Shown in pieces: positions 43,975-53,605 of a stretch of DNA of 64,000 bases (the first letter of the stretch is position 1; each line of letters begins with the position of its first letter). Made by a program: the position numbers and the translations under genes. This stretch comes from Flavobacteriales bacterium UBA7666 (GTDB lineage: Bacteria; Bacteroidota; Bacteroidia; Flavobacteriales_D; Crocinitomicaceae), in the NCBI GenBank assembly GCA_002483265.1, contig DLHO01000019.1:1-64000 (forward strand), given 5' to 3'. A model generated the notes under the pieces. The model saw nothing but the letters and a program-made list of their open reading frames with translations. It was not told the origin of the DNA and made no database searches.

Positions 43975-44013
43975 AAACACCAGCGGAATTGATTTTCTGT
44001 CTGGTGTTTTTTG
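43975..44013 (+). terminator. Terminator of the AraC-MarR pair
   Basis: AAACACCAG pairs with CTGGTGTTT (44001-44009) around a 17-nt loop, followed by TTTTG. Confidence 0.75.
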
Positions 44014-44042
44014 TTTGGAATAAACTGAATTAATCCTCCGAA

Positions 44043-44777
44043 CTATCGGTACTCCGGATTTTCAAATTCCCAACGTTCACCGTCATCCCAGTCACGTCTC
44101 GAATTTCCATAATTGGGATATCCTTTATTGGCCTTCAGCATGGAAGCTAAATGAAGTAAATTGTAAGTCATAAAAGTGGTGTTTCGATTCGTGAAACCAC
44201 TATCAAAACCAACCGGGTTCTCTGTTTTTTTTCCTTTCCATTCGGTATCGCCATAACTTGGGCCGGGTCCGATTTCTCCTATCCAGCCGCAATCAGCCTG
44301 GGGTGGAATGGAGTATCCGATATGCTGCAAAGAATAGAGTATTCCCATAGCGCAGTGCTTCACTCCATCCTCGTTCCCGGTGATGATGCATCCTCCGGCT
44401 CTGCCGTAATAGATATATTGCCCTTTATCATTCATTAAGCCGCTCATTGCGTAGAGCCTTTCAATTAACTTTTGAGCTTCCGAAGATTTCTCGCCAAGCC
44501 AGATAGGGGAACCTATAATTAAGATATCTGCTTCTATGATTCTTTTGAATAATTCGGGCCATTCATCCTTATCCCAATTATGTTCTGTCATATTGGGATA
44601 GACCCCACTTGCCACCTCATGATCGATCAATCGAATAGAATCTACAATAACTCGTTCTTTAATCATAATTTGTTTTGAAACCTCCATAAGTAAATCTGTA
44701 TGACTGATCTCAGGTGATTTTTTAAGGGTGCAATTAACATAAACTGCTTTCAGATTGCTAAAGTCCGGATTCTTCAT
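44043..44777 (-). CDS. Flavodoxin-like / NADPH-dependent FMN reductase family protein
   Basis: A 244-aa protein with the flavodoxin fold: LKAVYVNCTLKKSPEISHTDLL (phosphate loop region), ADILIIGSPIWLGEKSSEAQKLIERL and GGCIITGNEDGVKHCAMGILYSL. It likely binds FMN and reduces quinones, azo or nitro compounds. The ATG at 44777 fits the fold; the longer reading from 44828 adds a tail that overlaps the gene behind it closely. It stops beside the MarR operon terminator, a common neighbour of redox regulators. Confidence 0.82.
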   Translation of the reverse strand: MKNPDFSNLKAVYVNCTLKKSPEISHTDLLMEVSKQIMIKERVIVDSIRLIDHEVASGVYPNMTEHNWDKDEWPELFKRIIEADILIIGSPIWLGEKSSEAQKLIERLYAMSGLMNDKGQYIYYGRAGGCIITGNEDGVKHCAMGILYSLQHIGYSIPPQADCGWIGEIGPGPSYGDTEWKGKKTENPVGFDSGFTNRNTTFMTYNLLHLASMLKANKGYPNYGNSRRDWDDGERWEFENPEYR

Positions 44778-44834
44778 AGTTTCTTTTTTATTTGGCTGCA
44801 GGAGGTTTAAGCGCAGCGATTTTTTCAAGTGAAA

Positions 44835-47318
44835 TCAGTATTTGATAAATCGCCGGGATTTGCAAACCGAACCATTCATCGACCCGCTTAAAACATAGAC
44901 ACCGTTCTTCAGATGCCCGATGGAAATTTGCGGTTCCCAGTTTTCAGCTTGTTCCATTGTTTTTTCCATCACCACACTTCCTCGTAGATCTGTAATCTGA
45001 ATGGTGACGATTCCGCAATTTTCACAGCCTACATTAAGCAGATCAGCTGCCGGATTCGGGAAAAGGATAAAATCACAATTGTCAGATCCCACGGGAGCTA
45101 CGATCGTTGGTACATACGAAACCCAGGGACGAGCCTGTTTGATAACCAATTGATTCGTACTGTCGATCTTATATTCAATATCCATCGCGAAAGTAGGGTT
45201 GCCAACTGCATTATACAAAATCGCAAACCGGTCGTGGATCACGGATAAATACTGACGAAGCAAATCTAATTGCGTTTCTGACATTAAAAGCGAATCTACA
45301 GTGAGCAAACTCGAATATTGGATAACCGAATAATTATCGTTGCCGTCCGGATAGCGTTTGATCAATAATTCTTCCGGATACGTGTTTTCCGGATTCGTGA
45401 TCAGCTCTTCTCCCAATTGTGAATTCAGGTAAAACGTGCTGTCCGTATTGTAAACCGGATCTGCACTTACGCCAACACCGTTCACTTTTTCATCATCAAA
45501 ATTGGGATGACACAAAACACCCATGGATGCATAAAAATGATCAACCCGATAAAACTCCCGTTCTTCAAAAGCACGTAGATTCCACAAACTGGCAAATACT
45601 TCTTTGATCGTTTTGGAAAGATGCCCTTCATTCAGATGATGTGTTTTTGAATCGTACAAACCGGCACCGCTAAATCCTGGTAAATCTTCATTGTTTGTAC
45701 TGGAACGGCAGCGTATCGAAGTTCCGGAAGGGAAAGAGATCTGCAATTCTGAAAGGCTGTCCATCATCCAACTCGGCATACTTGCATCCTCAATATCTTC
45801 CCGAAGTTGATCCAATCGGTTATCGCGCACAGTTCTGTCGGCAATGAAGGCAGGATCCTGCATCATCAATTCGATTTCATCAAAAAAGTGATTATACTTC
45901 ATGAATTCCTGATAGAAATAGAAGGGAATCCCAAAACCATCGGGAATCGTTCCTTCAGTAAAACCAAAAGTCCGCATGGTTGCTACATTTGCTGCTTTGG
46001 CGCCAAATCCGTCATACATTCCAAAGGAAATTTCACTCAATGGAAGAATGGATTTATAAGACAAATTGAGTGGAGGAATTTGTTCGGTAGTGGGGCGTTT
46101 ATTTTCATACCAAGCATTCACTTCCTCCAATGTTGCTTCTCTCATTTCGTAGTTGCTCTGGTTGGTCTTGAAATAGATGTAATGGCCCAGCAGATCAGCA
46201 ATACTGTCATTCAATAACGGATCACGGATAAATGCATTCGGTACATTGTCGTGAATGGCTCTTAAGTTGACATGCGAAAGTGGTGTTTGAATGACCGAAG
46301 AAATAATTCCGCCCACGCGAGGCAGTGAGTTCGGTAACGCTTCATACAAAACAATATCACGTGAATCAGGAACTTCTCCCGGCGACATCAAACGAAAGAA
46401 ACCGTAGCCTTCTGTCTGATTCAGTCCCCAATAATTAATTCCTGAATAGACATCGGATTCAAACAAAACAGGAATACGTGAATTTTGATAAAGCAAGCTG
46501 TTGTCCTGATAATCCTGCTCGTTGTTCTCGGTAATAAAATAGGACAAGTTATTCGTTAAATAAGGCATGTTCGCCGCAAGTAATTCCTGTGTTCTTTGCA
46601 CTACTGCAAATGGTTGAGCTTCATTGTTACTAAAATTAAATGCGTAAGTTCCCAAAGTTCCGTTGGCAGATAGAATGTGTGGATTGTAGATCAATTGCCC
46701 TTTTACGAGTGTTGGTGACAGGTGATTTATTCCCAGGTAATTCGCAAAATCAGCATGAAGGTCATATGTTTCGCTATTGATGAAATAGATTTTAGGTTCA
46801 GTTGTGTAAAAATCCAGAATGATGAACTTCGTATATTCCACATCATTCAGGTATTCAACCCATGGAGTTCCATTATCCTCCGTGGAGACTATCTGAAAAG
46901 CCGAAAGTGTATTTAAAGTAACCAAAGCATGTTCGGAAGCAAGGGGCTCAGCAGCATTTAACGGGCCTTTCAGCGGCATAGCGTTGAATTCGCTTAGATC
47001 ATCCGCTCCATCTCCGTCAAAATCCAAGGGGTTACTCAAATCATATTCCTTTACCTGATAATGAGTAACAGGATAAGCACGTAATGGTTCTGTAATAGTT
47101 GTTGTTCCTTGCTGTCCCAATGTCATAGAAGTAGTAAGCGCAAATGCGGAATCAGGATGATGTCTGACCTGAAGCAGGTAATATTTCCCGGTACTTGAAT
47201 TGATCTCCAAACGAACCTGTCCTTTCACATCAACCGCATAGCTTTGGATCGGAACGATTTGCTGTCCGTTAACAAAGTGTATTTGAAGTAGAAGAAACAA
47301 GATCAGAAAAACTTTCAT
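44835..47318 (-). CDS. T9SS-secreted protein with phosphohistidine and ATP-grasp (dikinase-like) domains
   Basis: An 827-aa secreted protein: signal peptide (MKVFLILFLLLQIHFVNGQ), N-terminal beta-rich part (20-320), a phosphohistidine-like domain (about 325-390) with GGIISSVIQTPLSHVNLRA, candidate His349, and a PPDK_N/PEP-synthase ATP-grasp domain (430-735) with GFGAKAANVATM (Lys441), RCRSSTNNEDLPGFSGAG (Arg538) and DIEYKIDS...IKQARPW (Asp713, Arg730). A type A T9SS sorting domain ends it (750-827, ILFPNPAADLL). The order His domain then ATP-grasp is that of plant glucan/phosphoglucan water dikinases, not of PEP synthase. Activity outside the cell would need ATP, so binding or adhesion is an alternative. 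Confidence 0.82.
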   Translation of the reverse strand: MKVFLILFLLLQIHFVNGQQIVPIQSYAVDVKGQVRLEINSSTGKYYLLQVRHHPDSAFALTTSMTLGQQGTTTITEPLRAYPVTHYQVKEYDLSNPLDFDGDGADDLSEFNAMPLKGPLNAAEPLASEHALVTLNTLSAFQIVSTEDNGTPWVEYLNDVEYTKFIILDFYTTEPKIYFINSETYDLHADFANYLGINHLSPTLVKGQLIYNPHILSANGTLGTYAFNFSNNEAQPFAVVQRTQELLAANMPYLTNNLSYFITENNEQDYQDNSLLYQNSRIPVLFESDVYSGINYWGLNQTEGYGFFRLMSPGEVPDSRDIVLYEALPNSLPRVGGIISSVIQTPLSHVNLRAIHDNVPNAFIRDPLLNDSIADLLGHYIYFKTNQSNYEMREATLEEVNAWYENKRPTTEQIPPLNLSYKSILPLSEISFGMYDGFGAKAANVATMRTFGFTEGTIPDGFGIPFYFYQEFMKYNHFFDEIELMMQDPAFIADRTVRDNRLDQLREDIEDASMPSWMMDSLSELQISFPSGTSIRCRSSTNNEDLPGFSGAGLYDSKTHHLNEGHLSKTIKEVFASLWNLRAFEEREFYRVDHFYASMGVLCHPNFDDEKVNGVGVSADPVYNTDSTFYLNSQLGEELITNPENTYPEELLIKRYPDGNDNYSVIQYSSLLTVDSLLMSETQLDLLRQYLSVIHDRFAILYNAVGNPTFAMDIEYKIDSTNQLVIKQARPWVSYVPTIVAPVGSDNCDFILFPNPAADLLNVGCENCGIVTIQITDLRGSVVMEKTMEQAENWEPQISIGHLKNGVYVLSGSMNGSVCKSRRFIKY

Positions 47319-47412
47319 TGGTGCGATTTAAAAAGGTTCTATGGTTGAAAAGACGAGTTTATCAGGTCTTTAGTTGGCAGCAAGTTATGAAAAACAGAAT
47401 GAGAAACAAAAT

Positions 47413-47492
47413 GAGAATATGGTAAAGAGAAAGGGGGAATGGAAATCTAATGCATCTTCAAGCGGATTTCCCTCATTCTCTTTCTCATTCTC
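47413..47492. repeat. Imperfect long inverted repeat
   Basis: AATGAGAATATGGTAAAGAG... on the left and ...CTCTTTCTCATTCTC on the right form a long imperfect stem around GGATTTCC/GGAAATC. It sits just past the doxX stop codon and may serve as its terminator, though no T-run is clear. Confidence 0.4.
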
Positions 47493-47499
47493 GCTCTGC

Positions 47500-47913
47500 T
47501 CAATTATGCTGCTTTTTTTTGAATACTCCGGTTGACCAAAGTGCCCATAAGATCAGCACAGGTTGGAAAAACAATCGAATCAATCGTTTGTGGTCGGTAT
47601 CCAATCCAAAAGCATCAATTCCATTGGCGTATTGCGATATGTTTCCCGGGAAAACAAGCACATAGAAAATGGCTAAGGCTATACCCACTTTGATTTGCTG
47701 TTTTACCCAAAAGATCATCGCTAATCCCAACATGATTTCCACAGCTCCCGAAGAGAGGACAACAAAGTCCATAAAACGCGGGCTATCGGGAAGCCAGCGG
47801 GGAACTTGCGCCAGAAATTCTGTTCGTTGAAAGGTTAAATGACCAATACCTGCTAATAACATAAATGCCCCAAGGATGATCCGCATTACGTTTTGAAAAA
47901 TGGATGTCTTCAT
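47500..47913 (-). CDS. DoxX-family membrane protein
   Basis: A 137-aa protein with four hydrophobic helices (about residues 10-28, 48-70, 75-92 and 110-130) and the family pattern MRIILGAFMLLAGIGHLTF. DoxX-like proteins are linked to membrane redox and thiol stress, but their reaction is mostly unknown. It is downstream of the GMC/VioB-like operon on the same strand, with a 154-bp gap that contains a hairpin. Confidence 0.8.
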   Translation of the reverse strand: MKTSIFQNVMRIILGAFMLLAGIGHLTFQRTEFLAQVPRWLPDSPRFMDFVVLSSGAVEIMLGLAMIFWVKQQIKVGIALAIFYVLVFPGNISQYANGIDAFGLDTDHKRLIRLFFQPVLILWALWSTGVFKKKQHN

Positions 47914-48019
47914 ATTCGCTTGATTTAAATTGCAAGAGATTGGTTCATGCAGGATCTTAAGTTACCGTTTTTCCCTTCAAAGAAATTCAATAAGACCAAA
48001 AAAAACTGAAATCAGATCA

Positions 48020-48054
48020 TTTCTACGGTATCTTTATTTAGGACACCGTAGAAA
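48020..48054 (-). terminator. Hairpin past the GMC/VioB-like operon
   Basis: TTTCTACGGT (48020-48029) pairs perfectly with ACCGTAGAAA (48045-48054); on the - strand a run of T follows some 15 nt later. Probable terminator of the operon ending at 48068. Confidence 0.5.
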
Positions 48055-48067
48055 TTTTCAAGTCATT

Positions 48068-49591
48068 TTAACCTTTATGGTGAGGACACCCGGAAGCCGG
48101 ATCATTTCCATTCGGTTTTTTACAATCAAAGAACTGCTCTTCTATGACACGTCTTTGATCTTCCGGAATATCCTCCAGTTTGCGAAGTGTATTCACCTGA
48201 ATGTGTGGCCAGCTTGTAGTGCCACCGTCATTTCCAAAATCAAATTCAAAAAAGACAATTTGTTCATATTGTAACTGAAGAATTTCTTTTCCATCTTCAA
48301 TGACTGTTTCAATCCAAATACTCATGTCTACTTCAACAGTAGGAACGAAACGGTTGACAAAAGGAACATTCAAAATTCCTCCTTGAGCACCGGTGCTCTT
48401 TTTTGAAGACATCTGAACAAGGACGTGGTTAGCAACATTTTGCCCACTTAAGGTATCTCTTAATCTCAGGTCAGGCCGCACAGAATAAGGATATAGATTA
48501 TCAGCAAGTATTCTTTGTGTATAAATCTTATTTGATCCGGGGTCATTTTGATCGGTCAGTGTTTCATGTACCCAGGCCGGTGCCGGTTGATCCAGATTGA
48601 TCGGATGAGCAGGGCTTGCACCAGCTCCACCCATGGTTTGTGAAATAGCCAGATGATCCGTTTGCCAAGCAGCATCACCAGATGGAAATTTTGGTGAACC
48701 ATCAATTAAATAATTGGAACCATTCGGTGCAATATCTCCTAAAAGCGTAATAGTACTGCCATGAGGAATAACGCCACTTCTTGAAATAGAGTAGTCAGGA
48801 ATAAAATAGGAACCGTCTACACCTGCTCCCGGTTTTAGTTCTTGAGCTGGGATAATCTCAAAGTATTCCTGTCCTTCTTTTAATTGACTTAAAAGGATAT
48901 ACTCTTTATTGTTTTCATCCGGTGATATCTGAACCAGCGGTTCATTTCTATATTCTCCTTTATAGCCGTAAAGCTTAAAGTCTTCTTCAGAGAAAGCATG
49001 AATACCGCGGTCTTTTTCAATTGATTCTTTCGTAGCTGCATGATTGTAAACATCACTCAGCCATAAATACATTCCATTTTCTTCATGAATAGAAGTGTAT
49101 TTTAAAGAGTCTTGTCCTTCTACTTTATTGACACTTTGAATGCTTTGCTCATACTTGACGGCTCCGCAAAATAATTCAGTTGCTCCACCGCGGTTGCGAA
49201 CACCACCAGGAACCAATGAAAACGTTAACTTCTCAATATATTCTTCACAATCAAAACTGAATTTACCGGGAATCGTTCCTGAATTGGTTCCGGGAGAAGG
49301 CATAATTGTAGTATGTATTCCGCTCCCGATCGATTTACGTTCAATGTTGGGATTATAATTCGCATTATAGCTCACCCAAGTTCCATCCAGTGCCGCCAAA
49401 ACGCCATAATCAACATTTTCCGCAATCTCATCCAGGTTTTTTTCTTTAAAAGGTCGAACCGGATCATCAATAAGTAACTTGGAGTATCCGTCCATTATTT
49501 CAGCCAACTTACCGTTCTGATTTTGATTCACAGCAGCAGTCTTCAATAATTGACTCTTTTTTTCAGAGCCTTCTTTTTTTCTTTTAAGCAT
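48068..49591 (-). CDS. Unknown 507-aa protein of the GMC/VioB-like operon
   Basis: A soluble protein with no signal peptide and no family I can name with confidence. Residues about 65-190 (VDYGVLAALDGTWVSYN, GIHTTIMPSPGTNSG, CEEYIEKLTFSLVPGG, IHEENGMYLWLSDV) have the look of a lipocalin/nitrobindin-like beta-barrel; a second half (about 260-480) contains GSTITLLGDIAP and FEFDFGNDGGTTSWPHIQVN. The C-terminus ends CKKPNGNDPASGCPHHKG, a Cys/His tail that could bind metal or haem. It is last in the operon, 18 nt after the VioB-like gene. It might be a product- or haem-binding subunit; this is a guess. Confidence 0.6.
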   Translation of the reverse strand: MLKRKKEGSEKKSQLLKTAAVNQNQNGKLAEIMDGYSKLLIDDPVRPFKEKNLDEIAENVDYGVLAALDGTWVSYNANYNPNIERKSIGSGIHTTIMPSPGTNSGTIPGKFSFDCEEYIEKLTFSLVPGGVRNRGGATELFCGAVKYEQSIQSVNKVEGQDSLKYTSIHEENGMYLWLSDVYNHAATKESIEKDRGIHAFSEEDFKLYGYKGEYRNEPLVQISPDENNKEYILLSQLKEGQEYFEIIPAQELKPGAGVDGSYFIPDYSISRSGVIPHGSTITLLGDIAPNGSNYLIDGSPKFPSGDAAWQTDHLAISQTMGGAGASPAHPINLDQPAPAWVHETLTDQNDPGSNKIYTQRILADNLYPYSVRPDLRLRDTLSGQNVANHVLVQMSSKKSTGAQGGILNVPFVNRFVPTVEVDMSIWIETVIEDGKEILQLQYEQIVFFEFDFGNDGGTTSWPHIQVNTLRKLEDIPEDQRRVIEEQFFDCKKPNGNDPASGCPHHKG

Positions 49592-49609
49592 AGTATTTAG
49601 TTTTTACGG

Positions 49610-51076
49610 TTATAAATTGGTGTATTCGAAAGTTGGACCTGCGTTGGATTGAGCATTCAGTGGCTGGTTCATTAAACCAACAGCTTGTTCTTTCAAAGCA
49701 TACATGTACATGATAGATTTTTCCAACTCTTTTTGATTGCCTTCCACAGCACTTTGAATGGCATCTAACAAGCGTCTGTAAGTTTTATTGAATTCAAGCC
49801 CTTGTGCGTATAATTCTTTGTTATTGGTGTAGTCACTCAGTTTCGGATTTGCTTTCATAGGATATGCTGCACTCCAATCTACAGGCAATTCCTTCCCTAC
49901 AGGTGGAGTTGTTACGGGCATCATTCCGTTTTCATCTGTAAATGGTCTGTAATCTCCTCCTAAATAATAATGTTCATGGAAAACTTCCTTAAATCTGAAA
50001 TAATGTGCCAATTCTGCTCCTTCTTCAAACTGAGAAGGATCTACATCAAAAATAGAATCATCTACACCTTCACCTTGTCCTTTAATTTCCTGAAAAACAG
50101 CTATAACACCTGCTAAGGATTCTACAGGATGTAATTTTCCGCCACTTCCGTAATACTGTTCAGGACGGATTTGTTTGGCTGGATCTCCTGTGAAAATTCC
50201 TCCCGTATTTAATTCTTCAAAATTTTGTGGAAGAGTCCCGTGTTCTGTGTAATAAGCAATAACCTGAAAAACAACAATATAAAAGAATAGCACATCGTAG
50301 TATTCACCAATTGTGTGGACGTTTTCCATGATGAAGCCTTTCATATTTTCAAGCGTCCAGAGGTTGTTTTCTGGTGCCGTAGCACTTTTGGTAAATAAGG
50401 GAGTCGAAACCGTTTCGTGATCAGATGTTGGTGCTTTAACCAACGGACTGCTCGGACTTTCGATGGCTATAAACGTTGCAATACTGTTTGTTGAGAAGGT
50501 CTCCAAACCGACGTAGAAATCAACATTCAGAGGTAATTTCATTGGGTAAGTGGGGTAGTTCTGTGGTCGGTTAACAGAAGGTTGAATGCTCACTGCATTC
50601 ATCACATTACAAACCATAATCATATGCAGCATTTCTTCCACGACAACACTTCTGATAATTTGTGAAGCGGATGCATTTGTTCCGTCTTTAATGGAATACA
50701 AAGCGGTAAGATAAGGTGGGATGGTAGAATGCTCAATCAGAATAGCAGTCTGTAAAAGATCCTGTAAAATTGGACGGTAATCAACGTCGGAGAGTCTTTT
50801 TTTAGCTTTAGAAGATTCTGATTCTGAAATTTTTGAACCAAACTGAGTACTTAGGTAGTGATTGAACCCTTCGATTTGGTCATTTAATAAAAGATTCGTC
50901 AACGTTTTACTGTGGTATTTTAATCCCTCCGTCCAATCGGCTTTACTGATGGAGGAATCAGTTAACAAGGATTGCATGGAAATGGCATCCGAAACAATTG
51001 TGTTACTGGCTAAAGCTCTGGCTCCTTTTAGTAAAGTTTCCTGAGGTTCTATTTTATTGATAAGTCTTTGTCTCAT
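49610..51076 (-). CDS. VioB/RebD-like ferritin-fold protein (iminophenyl-pyruvate dimer synthase domain)
   Basis: A 488-aa protein matching the ferritin-like domain of VioB/RebD, which couple aromatic imines in violacein and rebeccamycin synthesis. Diagnostic parts: LLQTAILIEHSTIPPYLTALYS (residues 107-128), SVVVEEMLHMIMVCNVMNA (143-161), TIGEYYDVLFFYI (255-267) and AHYFRFKEVFHEHYY (357-371). Likely iron ligands include Glu115, Glu148, His151, Glu258, His358. It is half the length of VioB, lacking the N-terminal half. No signal peptide. The start is 4 nt after the GMC stop. The partner oxidase here is a GMC dehydrogenase, not an amino-acid oxidase, so the substrate differs or is unknown. Confidence 0.82.
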   Translation of the reverse strand: MRQRLINKIEPQETLLKGARALASNTIVSDAISMQSLLTDSSISKADWTEGLKYHSKTLTNLLLNDQIEGFNHYLSTQFGSKISESESSKAKKRLSDVDYRPILQDLLQTAILIEHSTIPPYLTALYSIKDGTNASASQIIRSVVVEEMLHMIMVCNVMNAVSIQPSVNRPQNYPTYPMKLPLNVDFYVGLETFSTNSIATFIAIESPSSPLVKAPTSDHETVSTPLFTKSATAPENNLWTLENMKGFIMENVHTIGEYYDVLFFYIVVFQVIAYYTEHGTLPQNFEELNTGGIFTGDPAKQIRPEQYYGSGGKLHPVESLAGVIAVFQEIKGQGEGVDDSIFDVDPSQFEEGAELAHYFRFKEVFHEHYYLGGDYRPFTDENGMMPVTTPPVGKELPVDWSAAYPMKANPKLSDYTNNKELYAQGLEFNKTYRRLLDAIQSAVEGNQKELEKSIMYMYALKEQAVGLMNQPLNAQSNAGPTFEYTNL

Positions 51077-51080
51077 GTTT

Positions 51081-53162
51081 TCAGTTTTTAAATTGAGTTT
51101 CCAAATCTGTCAGGATAGATTCTACCGAGCGGATTGTGAAAGCGGATAGGGTTAGAGTAGGGTTTGAAGTCCCCAAGGTTGTCATGTTTCCAGCTCCTAC
51201 GATGTATAAATTGGGGTGATCCCAGGATTTACAATAACTATTCGTTACAGAATCTTCCGGTGTGAAACCCATTCTGTGGGTTCCAACGATGTGACCTGCT
51301 CCATTGTAAGAATACCTCACATTATTGTACACGAAGGTATTGTTGTCGCTAGCGTTGTATTGGGTGAAGTCTTCAATTTCCAATCGTTCAAACATCTGAT
51401 CTGAAGCCAGTTTCGCCTGTTCCATTGCTCTCTTTTCGTAGTCTGTAAGATCATAATTGACAACAGGACGTGGAATCCCTAATGCATCCACATATTGGTC
51501 ATTAATAGTAACCCGGTTGTTTGGATTGGGTAACTGTTCGATCTCAAAATGGAATAGAACCTGTCTGGAAAGCCTGTAAGTCAAAGCATCTCTTAATGCT
51601 GCTCCGAAAAGACCCTCACTCAGGAATTCTGAAACATCAGATCCCGGAGAAAATGCCGGCCAACTCCAACCCCAATTGTCGAGCGGAGAAATCCACGCTG
51701 AAAATTCACTTCTGAAATCTCCATCCCGAAAAGACGAAATATTGGTGGTAGAACCAGGACCTCTGTAAGAATAAATAGGTTCCGGAAACAATCCCCAGGT
51801 TAGCATGACCATGTGATCCATTAAATTTCTTCCGACCTGATCACTGCGATTGGCAACTATTTTCTCTACTTTCTGACCATTTTCAATTACGGTATATTTT
51901 GAATTCAATAAGATTTTTGGATTTTCAAAAGCATTGGCTGCCAGAATGACGATGGAATCTGAAGTATCAATAACTTCTTCTACAAAGTCGGTTTTCTCTT
52001 TGGAAATATACCTTCTCACATGCACTTTTGAAATGGCCTCATTCTCATCGACACTTAATCGGTACACCACACTCTGAGCTTTAATCTCCAAGTAAGGATT
52101 GCGTTGAAGGTTTTCATTGTCATTCATTTTGTACAATGCTTTTTTTAGTGTTTTTAAAGCATTGTATTTAGCCTGAACAGGACAGATTGGGACGCATGAT
52201 GCATTTCCTTCACAGCGTTCTCCCATATACGGATTCCAAACGGCTCCGAGTGCTTTGTATTCTTCTTTTTCTGAACGGTCTAAGACCAATTGATATCCCG
52301 ATTGCAGTGCTTCCGCTTTAATGAGTCTTGTTTTTCCGTAGCTTGGATTCGGAGTAGAATTTCTTCCTTGCGGAGATGGAACCATCAGTAAGGGAATCGT
52401 TTGAAAATTCAACTGAACATTTGTGCCTGTAAGCCCATCAATGATTTTTTGATCCATATAACTTTGAGGGATTTCCTCCATCGGGAAAACATAATCACCA
52501 TAATACTGTTCCATGCTTTCTGAAATAGGGTATTCCTGTTTCGAAACATCTCCTGAAACACCGATTTCAAATTCGGCCATTTCATAATATGGTTTTAATA
52601 GATTGTAATCAATCGGCCAGTTAATTGGTGTTTTTTGGTCAGAATCAGGGCTGTCTATTTCAATACCGTATTTCTCCGTGAGTCTGAAATCATTCGGAAG
52701 CATTCTAGGTGTTGTTCCCAGCCAATGAAGGGTAGTTCCGCCACCAACTCTGATCGCGTCACTGGCAAACGGCATCGGACCAAACTGAACCAGATACCCT
52801 TTTTTATCCGGAAACGGTGGAATGATGGGTTCTATATCCAAAACATTCGGTGAAGGAGCTTGCTTTAAGTTGGGATACGGTGAATTGGGAACTTTCGCTT
52901 CCTGCATATAAAAAGTACGCATATACTCATTATAAGTCGTCATAGAAGACGCAGAATCCAGTTCTAAACCGGCTTCTAAACCCGCCTCGTACATCAGGAT
53001 GGAGATTTCACGGATGGTTTCAGATTTTTTGGCATCTGCACGATGGATCATTTTCCCTTTTTCCACATCAAATACGTGATCGGTCAAAAGTTTTGCGATC
53101 AATGATCCCGCAATCCCCGTTCCTACGATGATTACATCTTTTTTGTTGTCTGTCTTACTCAT
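51081..53162 (-). CDS. GMC-family FAD dehydrogenase with 3Fe-4S-type cysteine motif
   Basis: A 693-aa flavoprotein like the large subunit of FAD-dependent glucose/sorbitol/fructose dehydrogenases. N-terminal GTGIAG (residues 14-19) binds FAD; VGGGTTLHWLGTTPRMLP is the GMC signature region. Cys317-x5-Cys323-x3-Cys327 (CEGNASCVPIC) matches the cluster spacing in FAD-glucose dehydrogenase, and the C-terminal half carries GTHRMG (His629) and SNPTLT (Asn667). The start overlaps the small-subunit stop by 4 nt. It has no Tat or Sec signal, and the usual cytochrome c subunit is missing, so electrons go to another acceptor. Natural alcohol substrate unknown. Confidence 0.9.
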   Translation of the reverse strand: MSKTDNKKDVIIVGTGIAGSLIAKLLTDHVFDVEKGKMIHRADAKKSETIREISILMYEAGLEAGLELDSASSMTTYNEYMRTFYMQEAKVPNSPYPNLKQAPSPNVLDIEPIIPPFPDKKGYLVQFGPMPFASDAIRVGGGTTLHWLGTTPRMLPNDFRLTEKYGIEIDSPDSDQKTPINWPIDYNLLKPYYEMAEFEIGVSGDVSKQEYPISESMEQYYGDYVFPMEEIPQSYMDQKIIDGLTGTNVQLNFQTIPLLMVPSPQGRNSTPNPSYGKTRLIKAEALQSGYQLVLDRSEKEEYKALGAVWNPYMGERCEGNASCVPICPVQAKYNALKTLKKALYKMNDNENLQRNPYLEIKAQSVVYRLSVDENEAISKVHVRRYISKEKTDFVEEVIDTSDSIVILAANAFENPKILLNSKYTVIENGQKVEKIVANRSDQVGRNLMDHMVMLTWGLFPEPIYSYRGPGSTTNISSFRDGDFRSEFSAWISPLDNWGWSWPAFSPGSDVSEFLSEGLFGAALRDALTYRLSRQVLFHFEIEQLPNPNNRVTINDQYVDALGIPRPVVNYDLTDYEKRAMEQAKLASDQMFERLEIEDFTQYNASDNNTFVYNNVRYSYNGAGHIVGTHRMGFTPEDSVTNSYCKSWDHPNLYIVGAGNMTTLGTSNPTLTLSAFTIRSVESILTDLETQFKN

Positions 53163-53605
53163 GATTTAGTGGTTACAGGTTTAATACTCCAAGATTTAAA
53201 GCCCGGTTGTTTTGCTCCAGGGGGATGTGCATGCATTAAGTTCCAAACCAGTCCTTCTTTGTAAGAAAGATCATTGATATAAGTGCCTTCCCAAGTTCCT
53301 AAATACCACATGGTAACGACTTTCCCAGCCATGTCGTTCATTCCCGGATCTGCCATAATTTCGGAAGCAATGGTGTTTCTTAGTTGATCTTCGGTGAAGG
53401 AAGTTTCAAACACATTTTTGGAAACAGTTAGAAATTCCACAAAAGTGGCCGCATCTAAATGACCCAGAATGTAGGTGTAATAGGTCTCCGCCAAACCTGT
53501 CGCCTGTAATTCATTTACAGAAAACCCGGTAAGTGATTCTGAAATAGACATGAACACGTCGAAGTAATAATCGTCGACGTTGAGGATTTTGTTAATAATA
53601 ATCAT
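53159..53605 (-). CDS. FAD-dependent sugar/alcohol dehydrogenase small subunit (FAD-SLDH/gluconate DH subunit 3-like)
   Basis: A 148-aa protein resembling the small subunit that stabilises and exports GMC dehydrogenases: FDVFMSISESLTGFSVNEL near the start, MAGKVVTMWYLGTWEG and LSYKEGLVWNLMHAHPPGAKQPGFKSWSIKPV at the end. In known complexes this subunit has a Tat signal peptide that carries the large subunit across the membrane; here the protein starts directly with the folded part, so the complex is probably cytoplasmic. First gene of the four-gene operon. Confidence 0.82.
   Translation of the reverse strand: MIIINKILNVDDYYFDVFMSISESLTGFSVNELQATGLAETYYTYILGHLDAATFVEFLTVSKNVFETSFTEDQLRNTIASEIMADPGMNDMAGKVVTMWYLGTWEGTYINDLSYKEGLVWNLMHAHPPGAKQPGFKSWSIKPVTTKS

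Noticed and set aside
47930..48274. A 114-aa + strand reading frame
   Set aside because: It overlaps the 3' end of the 507-aa protein on the other strand and has no family features; the terminator hairpin lies inside it.
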